From positions 496,001 to 560,000 of the forward strand of contig NZ_JBNAFY010000004.1 in NCBI RefSeq assembly GCF_049800915.1: a DNA stretch of 64,000 nt, given 5' to 3'. A model generated the notes under the pieces. The model was given only the letters and a program-made list of their open reading frames with translations. It was not told the origin of the DNA and did no database searches. This DNA is from Amaricoccus macauensis_A (lineage in GTDB: Bacteria; Pseudomonadota; Alphaproteobacteria; Rhodobacterales; Rhodobacteraceae). The position numbers and the translations under genes were made by a program. This document shows, piece after piece, positions 33,728 to 41,133 of the stretch (positions within the stretch are counted from its first letter, which is position 1; each line of letters starts with the position of its first letter).

Positions 33728-35443
33728 CTAAGATCCGCTGGTATCAGGCACGGCAGGGGGCAGGCGGCGCGCGGTTTCGGCCCCAGGGGGCGGCGCCTGC
33801 GTACGGGCGGAAACCACGGCGACCTTCTGCCGGTTCTGCCACGCAAGATCCTCGGCGATCAGGTCCGCGGCGCGAATACCCTGTGCCGCGACGGTCAACG
33901 CCGGTCCGGTCCCGCCGGACGACGGAAAGACCGATGCATCCGCAACCAGAATGTTTGGATGGCCATGCAGCCTGCCCTCCGGCGTCGTGACGGAGGTCGC
34001 GGGGTCGTCGCCCATCCGGCAGGTTCCCATGGGGTGCCCCCAATTCGGCAGCCCTGGCTGGGTCACGAAGAACAGCCGATATGGTGCAAAAGCGGCACGC
34101 AGTCGCGCACGCATCTCGCGCGCATGCGTGCGCAACCCTTCCGACGGTTTGTAGGACACCACGACCTTTCCGTCTTCTTCGCGCACGTGATTGCGTGCGT
34201 AGGGCAGATCCTCGGTGATCGTGGCAACGATGGGATGTTCCCCGGCGAGGCGCACACCTAGCCAGACGAGGGGGCGCAAGGCATCGAGCAGGATCAGTCC
34301 GGGGCCCCGTGCCAGCGCGGGGAGCCGCGCACGCAGTTCCGACATGACCAGCCCGGTCGAGGAATTGAACCCGGTCGACTGGATCTCGCCGAGATTGACT
34401 TCACCGTCATCGTAGAAATCGCGCAGCGCCAACCACTTCCGAGGTCCCTTATCGCGCCGCATCCCGCCGCGCCGCAGCACGATGAAAAGATCAGAGACAT
34501 GAAACATCAGTCCCCGGCCCAGCATCGCCGGCTTTGCCACCTTCTCCCACAAACGCTTCGATCGCTCGAGAACAAGGGGTGAATTCAATGCGCCCGCCGC
34601 GAGTACGATCCGATGCCCTGTGACTTCCCGTGCCTGGCCGCCCTCCGTAATGTAGACCACCGTGGCAAGTCCATCATCCCGCTGGAAAATCTCGCGGACA
34701 TCCGCGCCGGTTTCGACCCGGAGCCTACCCGTCTCCTCCGCCACGCGGATAGCGCGGCTGTAGCCGTCAGCCTTGCAACGCCAAGGGCAGCGCGACCCGA
34801 CGCATTCCTTGCAGCCCTGTACGTAGTCGATCCCCACACGAAGCCGATAGGGGGAGTGCCCGGTGGCCTCCAGCGCCGCGATCATTCCGGCCGCACCCCG
34901 CCCGAGCAGAGGCGCCGCAAGCGGCTGGCTGTCGTCGTCCGGATCGCCGGGATCGGCATCGCCTCGGACACGAAACAGGTTCTCGACCCGCCGGTAGTAG
35001 CTCCGGAAGGTATCGAAATCGACCGGCCAGTCGTTCGGCAGAGCGTCCGGCTCACCCTCAGGCGCCGGCCGGTTCACCGTGAAATCGGACCGCCGCATTC
35101 GGCCAAGCGCTGCGGAGTAGAGTGCCGAGGACCCGCCGAGCCCACGGCCCAGCGCGATCGGAACCTCCCGCACTCCATCCCGACCGTTCGGCGTTTCCGA
35201 GAAATACGTCAGGGTTTCGCCCGTGGAAGATGCCTTGGCCCTGCCAAGGCGCTTGGCGAACTGTCGCAGAATCTTCCGGTGGATCGGATCCCGGTCCGTC
35301 GAGAGGTCCGAGGAGGGCCCCGCTTCGAGCATCAGGACGGACTTGCCGTATTGCGCAAGCTGCCAAGCGGCAAGCCCACCGCCAAGTCCACCGCCGATAA
35401 CGATTACATCAACCTCGTCCGACAAAGAGAGCCTCACACACAC
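33728..35443 (-). CDS. GMC-family oxidoreductase
   Basis: A 571-residue FAD-dependent oxidoreductase (choline/alcohol/cholesterol oxidase class). The Rossmann loop VIVIGGGLGGGLAAWQLA lies at about residues 13-30. GRGLGGSSALYSAALG (about 98-113) is the ADP-binding GMC signature, and GTCRMGDDP with DASVFPSSGGTGPALTVAAQ form the C-terminal substrate/FAD region. A Cys-rich insertion (CKECVGSRCPWRC, about 210-222) may hold a metal or Fe-S centre. It has no clear signal peptide. It is unrelated in operon structure to the GMC enzyme at 11.2 kb, with no small subunit gene nearby. The substrate is unknown. Confidence 0.85.
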   Translation of the reverse strand: MCVRLSLSDEVDVIVIGGGLGGGLAAWQLAQYGKSVLMLEAGPSSDLSTDRDPIHRKILRQFAKRLGRAKASSTGETLTYFSETPNGRDGVREVPIALGRGLGGSSALYSAALGRMRRSDFTVNRPAPEGEPDALPNDWPVDFDTFRSYYRRVENLFRVRGDADPGDPDDDSQPLAAPLLGRGAAGMIAALEATGHSPYRLRVGIDYVQGCKECVGSRCPWRCKADGYSRAIRVAEETGRLRVETGADVREIFQRDDGLATVVYITEGGQAREVTGHRIVLAAGALNSPLVLERSKRLWEKVAKPAMLGRGLMFHVSDLFIVLRRGGMRRDKGPRKWLALRDFYDDGEVNLGEIQSTGFNSSTGLVMSELRARLPALARGPGLILLDALRPLVWLGVRLAGEHPIVATITEDLPYARNHVREEDGKVVVSYKPSEGLRTHAREMRARLRAAFAPYRLFFVTQPGLPNWGHPMGTCRMGDDPATSVTTPEGRLHGHPNILVADASVFPSSGGTGPALTVAAQGIRAADLIAEDLAWQNRQKVAVVSARTQAPPPGAETARRLPPAVPDTSGS

Positions 35444-35930
35444 AAAAGTTCAGGTCGGGTCCCTCTGCCGCAACGGCCCGGCGCGGTATCATGTCTACCC
35501 AAGCATCGATCCAATATCTAACTTTCTCAGGCGTTTATGTAAACAGAATGAGGCAACTATCATAATGCGATTATTTTAAATTACTCCAGAACCACAGGTT
35601 GTGATCCAGTAATATTTTAATGACAATTTACCATATTTGTTAACTGAATTGTAGCCCCGGCTTTCCTCCATCAGTGATTACATTTGAGCGACAATTTGTT
35701 TCCCAGGTATCATCAGTCGGCAGAATTCCGCCGGGTAGTAGGACGCAGCAGGGAGAGCGCATGCCTCAGACGGGCCACCGAAAGAGCCGATTCCCCCGCC
35801 ATGGTTCGCTCCAGCTCGCCAACGCCCCAATCATCATCGCAAAGAAAGCGATTGGCGGAGTGCGATTCCCTCGGAAGCCATAGCGAGATGACCGTTACTC
35901 CCTCGCCTCCTGGCCTTCATGTCACCCTCA
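35444..35930. other. 487-base intergenic region, AT-rich in the middle
   Basis: No credible gene. From about 35510 to 35700 the sequence is AT-rich, unlike most of the window. It may contain the promoter of the minus-strand GMC gene (start 35443). From 35740 it becomes GC-rich again and contains a weak glycine-riboswitch-like pattern (see 35751-35830). Short plus-strand frames here lack ribosome sites. Confidence 0.5.
35751..35830 (+). other. Weak glycine-riboswitch-like segment
   Basis: GGGAGAG (35751-35757) and CACCGAAAGAGC (35776-35787) resemble the two most conserved strands of a glycine aptamer, and GGTAGTAGGACG just upstream resembles the 3' end of a preceding aptamer. The closing CTCTCAGGCAAAAGGAC segment is not present and no plus-strand gene follows. 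It may be a decayed relic or chance. Confidence 0.12.
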
Positions 35931-35958
35931 ATAGAAACGCCCGCGCATCGCGCGGGCG
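35931..35958 (-). terminator. Rho-independent terminator of the copper operon
   Basis: CGCCCGCGC and GCGCGGGCG form a perfect 9-bp stem with a 3-base loop (35938-35958). In the minus-strand transcript it is followed by TTTCTAT. It lies 36 bases beyond the SCO gene stop. Confidence 0.8.
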
Positions 35959-35993
35959 TCGTTGCCTTGATCGGATCTGAGGTTCCTTCGTCG

Positions 35994-36611
35994 CTACAGG
36001 CGGCTCACGAAACATTCGACGCGGCCCGCCATCTCTTCGGCGGTCGCCTCACGGCGGAAGAACTCGACAAAACCGTGCTCGGGCAGGACGAGATACGTAT
36101 ATGTCGTGTGATCCACCAGGTAGTAGTCATCCTCTTCGGGATCATGCGCCTTGTAGTAGGTGCGATAGACCTTCGAGGCCGCGTCTACCTGCTCCGGCGA
36201 CCCGGTGAGCCCGACCATGTCGGGGTGGAACAGATCGGTGAACTCTCCGACGACCTCAGGCGTGTCGCGCTGAGGATCTATGGAGATGAAAACCGGCTGT
36301 GCCTCAACGCCGCGTTCCTCGAGAAGCGTCACGGCTTCGGCATTGCGCCAATTGTCGAGCGGGCAGATATCCGGGCAGAAGGTATACCCGAAATAGACAA
36401 GGCTCGGCTTTGTTATCACATCCTCGTCCGTGACCGTCTCTCCGCCTTCATCGACAAGCGTGAATGACCCACCGATTTCCGCGGACCCCGCATTCGAAGC
36501 ACTGCACCCGGCAAACTGATCCTCCGGTTCGCTGAACTGGGTCAGCCAGACCGCGCCCCCGGCACTTGCGGCGATCAGCACGAGCCCCGCTCCGAGCAAC
36601 ACCTTTTTCAT
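35994..36611 (-). CDS. SCO1/SenC-family copper chaperone
   Basis: A 205-residue membrane-anchored thioredoxin-fold protein that delivers copper to the CuA site of cytochrome c oxidase or reduces its cysteines. It has an N-terminal signal-anchor (residues 1-25). The copper ligands are all present: C79 and C83 in FCPDICP, and H168 in VDHTTY. It is the last gene of a minus-strand operon that also encodes PepSY, PCuAC and two DUF2946-like proteins, and it is followed by a clear terminator. Confidence 0.93.
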   Translation of the reverse strand: MKKVLLGAGLVLIAASAGGAVWLTQFSEPEDQFAGCSASNAGSAEIGGSFTLVDEGGETVTDEDVITKPSLVYFGYTFCPDICPLDNWRNAEAVTLLEERGVEAQPVFISIDPQRDTPEVVGEFTDLFHPDMVGLTGSPEQVDAASKVYRTYYKAHDPEEDDYYLVDHTTYTYLVLPEHGFVEFFRREATAEEMAGRVECFVSRL

Positions 36612-36676
36612 CTCGAAACCATTCCTTTTCCATTCGAGGGCCCGGACTACCCCGCCCCGGCCCATCTCCGTCTCAC

Positions 36677-38089
36677 CTAGTTCAGCACACGACGAAGCGC
36701 AGGCACGCGCGCAAGCACCAAGGCATCGAGCGCTAATACGAAAAGCAGCGCCAGCCCTGCCATCGGAAAGGCGAGCGAAACCGCCAATCCCACGAGAACC
36801 GCTCCCTGCCAGAGCGGCATGTCCCGCGGCATCGGCGGTGCGCCCAGCCTGCCCGCTCCGGAGGGACGGCGTTTCCACCACATCACAACACCGCTCGCGC
36901 AAAGAAAAATCACCGAAACACAAAAGATCGTGTTCAATGCGACGTTCCACACGCCGAGATCGCCCTCGTGAAATGCGATCCCTACAGCCATCGCCTGCCC
37001 ATAGACCGAATAATCCTCGAACCCCACATCCGCGAGAACCTGCCCGCTGTAACGGTCGATATGGACGAACCGGTCCGAGGTCGGGTCGGCACTGTCATTG
37101 GACATCGAGTCGCGTGAAATCGACCAGACCCCCTCCGGCCCGCTTGGCAGGTTCAACTGGTATCGGCTATCGAAACCAAGCTCGCGCGCAAAGTCCGTCA
37201 CCCTATCAAGCGTGACCGTCGCACCCGTTCCAAGCCCGGTCTCTCCAGCATTGGACCCGGATGCGGGCAAGGGTGTCTGTTCCAGAGCCCAGGGGACCTC
37301 CTTCGCGTTCCCAGCATTAAGGCTGGCATGAGTTGCATCGGAAAGCGGCACATCTTCCCACTTTTCTGCCGGAAAGGTGCTCCAGGCCTGCACGAACTTC
37401 TCGCCCCAGATTCCGGCCCAGGACAACCCGGAAACCAGAAAGACCGCCAGAAGGAGCGCAACCCAGACCCCGATCGTTGCATGCAGCGTCTTCCAGAGCG
37501 CCCGGCCACGCGCGGCGAAATTCGGCACGATCGCGCGCCAGAAACCGCTGTTTCGCGGCCACCAGAGATAGAGACCCGTTGCAATCAGGACCATGGCGAG
37601 AGAGGCGGCGATCTCGATCATCCGATCTCCCGTCACACCAAGGAGCAGCGTGCCGTGGATCTCGCTCATGAGATCGTAGAGCCCCTGCCGGCGGGGAAAC
37701 TCGGCAAGCACCTCCGCAGTGTAGGGATCGACGGCAACCATCGTCGTGCCCTCCGAATCGTCCACGCGAAAGATGGCCGCGAGATCGTCGGCCCGAGGGG
37801 CGATATAGCCGCGAAGCTGACCGTCGGGCACTGCGGCCACAGCAACCTGTGACTGCTCCGAAACGGCGAGCGGCGCGCCGGTGGGCTCCACGGGGATCCA
37901 TTCCCCGTCGCGACCGGAAATCACGCTTGTCCAAAGCATGACCAGCCCGGTCAACGCGAGAAGCGTGAGAAAGGGTATGACATAAAGCCCGGCATAGAAA
38001 TGCCAGCGCCAGGCCGCGCGATAGAGCGCCCCCAAGCGGGCGGGCGTGTCGTCCTGGGCAACAGGACGGGGCGGGTCGATTGTGACCAA
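36677..38089 (-). CDS. PepSY-associated membrane protein
   Basis: A 470-residue inner-membrane protein with four main membrane segments around PepSY domains. HFYAGLYVIPFLTLLALTGL near residue 30 and LHATIGVWVALLLAVFLVSG near 205 are the typical helices with His residues that could bind haem. Family members act in ferric-siderophore reduction or in copper and oxidase biogenesis. The start codon is TTG at 38089, preceded by GGAGG at 8 bases; there is no ATG nearby that keeps the first helix. It lies between PCuAC/DUF2946 genes and SCO, which favours a copper or haem redox role. Confidence 0.82.
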   Translation of the reverse strand: MVTIDPPRPVAQDDTPARLGALYRAAWRWHFYAGLYVIPFLTLLALTGLVMLWTSVISGRDGEWIPVEPTGAPLAVSEQSQVAVAAVPDGQLRGYIAPRADDLAAIFRVDDSEGTTMVAVDPYTAEVLAEFPRRQGLYDLMSEIHGTLLLGVTGDRMIEIAASLAMVLIATGLYLWWPRNSGFWRAIVPNFAARGRALWKTLHATIGVWVALLLAVFLVSGLSWAGIWGEKFVQAWSTFPAEKWEDVPLSDATHASLNAGNAKEVPWALEQTPLPASGSNAGETGLGTGATVTLDRVTDFARELGFDSRYQLNLPSGPEGVWSISRDSMSNDSADPTSDRFVHIDRYSGQVLADVGFEDYSVYGQAMAVGIAFHEGDLGVWNVALNTIFCVSVIFLCASGVVMWWKRRPSGAGRLGAPPMPRDMPLWQGAVLVGLAVSLAFPMAGLALLFVLALDALVLARVPALRRVLN

Positions 38090-38472
38090 TTTGAGTTCCT
38101 CCGAAAAAACTTGTCCGATTGACGTTCGTTCAGGAGAAATCTCGGTGGCGCACGCACCGGATGGGCCCGCCGGGGCATGAACCGTGCGGCACGCCGCCGT
38201 GGAGAATGGGACCTCTCACGCGCAATCCCGGCAATTCGGCCGGCAACGCCCGGCCCGGCATTCGCCAGCGCGGGCTGCATGTGGATCGACCAGACGCAGT
38301 GGTCGGGGGCATCCTCGGCAGGCTCCCCGTCCGCGCCCAGCACCACCTCGACTGGACCATCGCCGGTGCAGAGCACCACGGAAAACCCGCCCCCGGCCTC
38401 GGCGGCGGGCATGGCACCTGCCGCAAACAAGCCGGAAAAGAGCGCCGAGAGGAGCGCGATCACGTGGATCAC
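37951..38472 (-). CDS. DUF2946-like small exported protein, overlapping next gene
   Basis: The GTG at 38472 follows a strong GAGGAGGGG site and starts a signal peptide (IHVIALLSALFSGLFAAGAM). The mature part has a C-T-G-D-G-P and a D-H-C-V-W-S segment, as in short Cys/His proteins beside copper genes. The recognisable part ends near residue 120 (RAPPRFLLNE), yet no stop occurs in frame, so the reading frame runs 139 bases into the PepSY gene in another frame, giving 173 residues. Either the C-terminus really overlaps or a stop was lost. Confidence 0.55.
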   Translation of the reverse strand: MIHVIALLSALFSGLFAAGAMPAAEAGGGFSVVLCTGDGPVEVVLGADGEPAEDAPDHCVWSIHMQPALANAGPGVAGRIAGIARERSHSPRRRAARFMPRRAHPVRAPPRFLLNERQSDKFFRRNSNWSQSTRPVLLPRTTRPPAWGRSIARPGAGISMPGFMSYPFSRFSR

Positions 38473-38523
38473 CCCGCCCCTCCTCGCCGAGGGTCTTCCG
38501 TGGCGCCGCATGTATCCGCAGCG

Positions 38524-39039
38524 TCAGTGGTTCATTTCATGTCCGTCATGGCCATGATCGTGGTCGTGATCATGATCGGAATGGCCTACCGCCCCCCGGG
38601 CTTCGACATTGAACGTGATATCGAGCTCGCCGGCCTTCTCGAACACGAGCGTGGCCTCGATCTCTTCACCGACCTCGAAGGGGTCACCGTCGAGCCCCAT
38701 GAACATCACGTGGTAGCCACCCGGCTCGAGCGCGACCGTCTCGCCAGCGGGCAGGTCGATCGCTGCGACATGCACCATCTTCGACACACCGTTCTCCTCG
38801 AGGGTCGTGTGAATCTCGACCTTTGGGAATTCGGCGCGAACAGCGATGAGCCGGTCATCTTCATCCCCATCGTTAGCAATGGTCATGAAGCCACCCCCGG
38901 CGCGTGCGGAAGGCGCGGTCTCGAAGGCCATCGGGTGATCGACCGTGATCCCGCCCTGGGTGAATTCATGCGCCCCGGCCATCGGCGACAAAGCGAAAAG
39001 GGCAACGGCACCAGCCGCTGCAAGGATATGCGTTTTCAT
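38524..39039 (-). CDS. Periplasmic copper chaperone PCu(A)C
   Basis: A 171-residue periplasmic Cu(I) chaperone that loads the CuA or CuB site of cytochrome oxidase with SCO. A signal peptide of about 23 residues ends MAGA-H. The canonical H-x10-M-x21-H-x-M copper motif is perfect: H77, M88, H110, M112. The C-terminus ends in a His/Asp-rich tail (HSDHDHDHDHGHDGHEMNH) that could bind extra Cu or Zn. It is in the same operon as SCO, which supports the oxidase-assembly role. Confidence 0.93.
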   Translation of the reverse strand: MKTHILAAAGAVALFALSPMAGAHEFTQGGITVDHPMAFETAPSARAGGGFMTIANDGDEDDRLIAVRAEFPKVEIHTTLEENGVSKMVHVAAIDLPAGETVALEPGGYHVMFMGLDGDPFEVGEEIEATLVFEKAGELDITFNVEARGAVGHSDHDHDHDHGHDGHEMNH

Positions 39040-39077
39040 GTCAGTGTGTCCCGCAAAAGATTGGATAGTCTGCTTTT

Positions 39078-39455
39078 TCAACCAATCCGTATCGCGGGCG
39101 GAGCACGAGGTCCCTTCGAGGGATCGCGCACGTGCCGGGGCCAATGTCGCGCACCGGCGGCCCTTCCGCTCCGTTCAATCTGAACGAGAACCTGCCGAGA
39201 CATTCCGGATGGTTCCGGAAGCGGCGCGGCGCCGGCCAATCTGCAGGCATCGCAGACATCTCCCGCGACGTGATGGCCGCCACCCTCTCCGGCACAGAGA
39301 TCCGAGATGGCACCGCCTGCCGCAATGTAGGCTGCAAGCTGCACATCAGGTGTTGCGATGCCCGGCCGATGCGCGAAACCGATCGCGGCCATCGCCAGCA
39401 ACAAGAGGCCGACGACGGCAAGCCTTATCCGGTTATGTCCGAGCCCAGGTCGCAT
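39078..39455 (-). CDS. DUF2946-like hypothetical protein, first copper-operon gene
   Basis: A 125-residue protein with an N-terminal hydrophobic segment (RLAVVGLLLLAMAAIGFA) and a Cys/His segment: DLCAGEGGGHHVAGDVCDAC, residues about 53-72. The RAPPAIR ending is shared by small DUF2946-type proteins. It is probably membrane-anchored and metal-binding in the periplasm. It begins 20 bases after a strong hairpin that separates it from the gntP-type gene. The ribosome site is weak. Confidence 0.6.
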   Translation of the reverse strand: MRPGLGHNRIRLAVVGLLLLAMAAIGFAHRPGIATPDVQLAAYIAAGGAISDLCAGEGGGHHVAGDVCDACRLAGAAPLPEPSGMSRQVLVQIERSGRAAGARHWPRHVRDPSKGPRAPPAIRIG

Positions 39456-39475
39456 GGGCTATGATCTAACCGAAG

Positions 39476-39501
39476 GGAACGGCGCAGACCAGCGCCGTTC
39501 C
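39476..39501 (-). terminator. GC hairpin between GntP permease and copper operon
   Basis: GGAACGGCGC pairs perfectly with GCGCCGTTCC (10 bp, 6-base loop). It is 21 bases downstream of the GntP-type stop and 20 bases upstream of the first copper gene. No T-run follows, so it may attenuate rather than end transcription. Confidence 0.6.
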
Positions 39502-39522
39502 ACCCGAATGAGCCTCGGAGCT

Positions 39523-40905
39523 TTAGAGACCCATCGATCCGAGTACGATCACGCAGATCGTCGCCAGAACCGGAATGAGCACGGCGCACATGAAGATATC
39601 GAAGTAGGACTGCTTGTGCGTCAGGCCACAAATCGCCAGGAGCGTGATCACCGCGCCATTGTGCGGCAGCGCATCGAAGCCTCCCGATGAGAGCGCAGTG
39701 ACACGGTGCATCAAGGCTTCGCTGATCCCGCTGGTTCGCGCCAGTTCGGCGAATTGATCACCCAGAGTCTGCAGCGCGATCGACATACCGCCCGAAGCTG
39801 AGCCGGTGATACCCGCGAGCACGTTGGTCGCCACCGCCACGGAGATCACGGGGTTGGTCGAAACGTTGAGCACAGCATCGCGCACCACGCCGAAGGCCGG
39901 AAGCGAGGCAATCACCGCGCCATAGCCCACCTCGGAGGAGGTGTTGAACACGGGCAGAAGCGAGCCCATCGTCCCGGTATTGATCGTGTCCTTGAGATGC
40001 TTGAGCCGCTGGTAGTTCAGCACGATGAGCAAGACGATCGCACTCACCAGGGCAACGATGATCGCCCAGATGCCACGCACCTTGCTCACGTCCGTTTCCC
40101 CATACTGTGCTTGCGCGAGATAGCTCGTGTCGAGATTGGGGATGATGAGATAGGTCAGCAGCGCATTGAGCACGATCACGAGAATGGTGGGCGCGACCGC
40201 GATCCAGAAGCCCGGAAGTTCGGCATCCTGATCAAGATCACTGTCAGCCGAAGTGCGCGGATGATCCCCGAAGCCTTCGCCCGCGCGCCCCGCCATCGCC
40301 ACGCGGAATTTCAGCCAGTAGACACCGCCGAAGAACATGATCGCCCCGGCCAGCGTCCCCAGGATCGGCGCAGCAAAGGGTGTCGTCCCGAAATAGGGCA
40401 TCGGAATCGCATTCTGGATCGCCGGCGTGCCCGGAAGCGCGGTCATCGTGAAGGTAAACGAGCCAAGCGCGATTGCCGCCGGAATGAACCGCTTCGGTAT
40501 GTCCGAGCGCCGAAAGAGCGCGGCTGCGATCGGATAGACCGCGAAGGCGACCACGAAAAGCGAGACACCGCCATAGGTAAGGATCCCGCAGGAAAGAACG
40601 ATCGCCACGATCGCGTTGCTCGCGCCTAACTTGGACACGCACCATTCCGCGATCGCACGGGCCGAGCCGCTGTCGGCCATCAGCTTGCCGAAGATTGCTC
40701 CCAGCATGAACAGCGGAAAGTAGGTGATGAGGTAGTTGCCCAGCGCCTGCATGAAGACCTGGGTGTAAGTAGCGAGCAGCGGGATATCACCCGACAGCAA
40801 AACAGCCAGAAGCGCCAGAAGCGGCGCCAGAATGAGCACGTTGATCCCGCGATAGGCGAGGTACATCAACAGTACCAGTGAAAGAATGATCCCAAACAGA
40901 CCCAT
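39523..40905 (-). CDS. GntP-family organic-acid permease
   Basis: A 460-residue inner-membrane symporter with about twelve hydrophobic segments. FPLFMLGAIFGKLMADSG (about residues 63-80), CGILTYGGVSLFVVAF and FTMTALPGTPAIQNAIPMPY (about 150-169) are family blocks. GntP members import gluconate, idonate, glycerate or hydroxybutyrate; the MTALPGTPAIQN version suggests a short hydroxy-acid rather than gluconate, which is a weak inference. It is transcribed alone, from the repeat-rich divergent spacer at 40.9-41.1 kb. Confidence 0.85.
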   Translation of the reverse strand: MGLFGIILSLVLLMYLAYRGINVLILAPLLALLAVLLSGDIPLLATYTQVFMQALGNYLITYFPLFMLGAIFGKLMADSGSARAIAEWCVSKLGASNAIVAIVLSCGILTYGGVSLFVVAFAVYPIAAALFRRSDIPKRFIPAAIALGSFTFTMTALPGTPAIQNAIPMPYFGTTPFAAPILGTLAGAIMFFGGVYWLKFRVAMAGRAGEGFGDHPRTSADSDLDQDAELPGFWIAVAPTILVIVLNALLTYLIIPNLDTSYLAQAQYGETDVSKVRGIWAIIVALVSAIVLLIVLNYQRLKHLKDTINTGTMGSLLPVFNTSSEVGYGAVIASLPAFGVVRDAVLNVSTNPVISVAVATNVLAGITGSASGGMSIALQTLGDQFAELARTSGISEALMHRVTALSSGGFDALPHNGAVITLLAICGLTHKQSYFDIFMCAVLIPVLATICVIVLGSMGL

Positions 40906-40925
40906 GTGTTTCCCCCAATAGAAAG

Positions 40926-41023
40926 TCCCGCGAGTCGATCGCTCACGGGATTCGCATTGTGGTTAACGCTTAGCACCCATTGTTGGTTACGATGCAAGCG
41001 CACATGCAGCAAAACTGCTGCAT
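40926..41023. promoter_or_regulatory. Repeats and dyad in the gntP/glycosyltransferase spacer
   Basis: Three structures lie in this divergent spacer. An interrupted hairpin (TCCCG...CGGGA) is at 40926-40950. Two imperfect direct repeats, CATTGTGGTTAACG (40955-40968) and CATTGTTGGTTACG (40978-40991), are 23 bp apart. A perfect dyad ATGCAGC-N6-GCTGCAT is at 41004-41023. They are candidate operator and activator sites for the GntP-type gene, the glycosyltransferase gene, or both. Confidence 0.4.
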
Positions 41024-41133
41024 TGCAACGCTGTCGGTCAGTCGCGATCCGGCTTTCTTCGATCTGCGCCATGCGGTATTGCGAGCGCGCGAGACGGGAA
41101 GCAAGTCACGCGAGGGCACAACCGAGGCAGATC

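Noticed and set aside
35674..35883. 69-codon plus-strand frame in the AT-rich spacer
   Set aside because: No ribosome site, no similarity I recognise, and it crosses a composition change.
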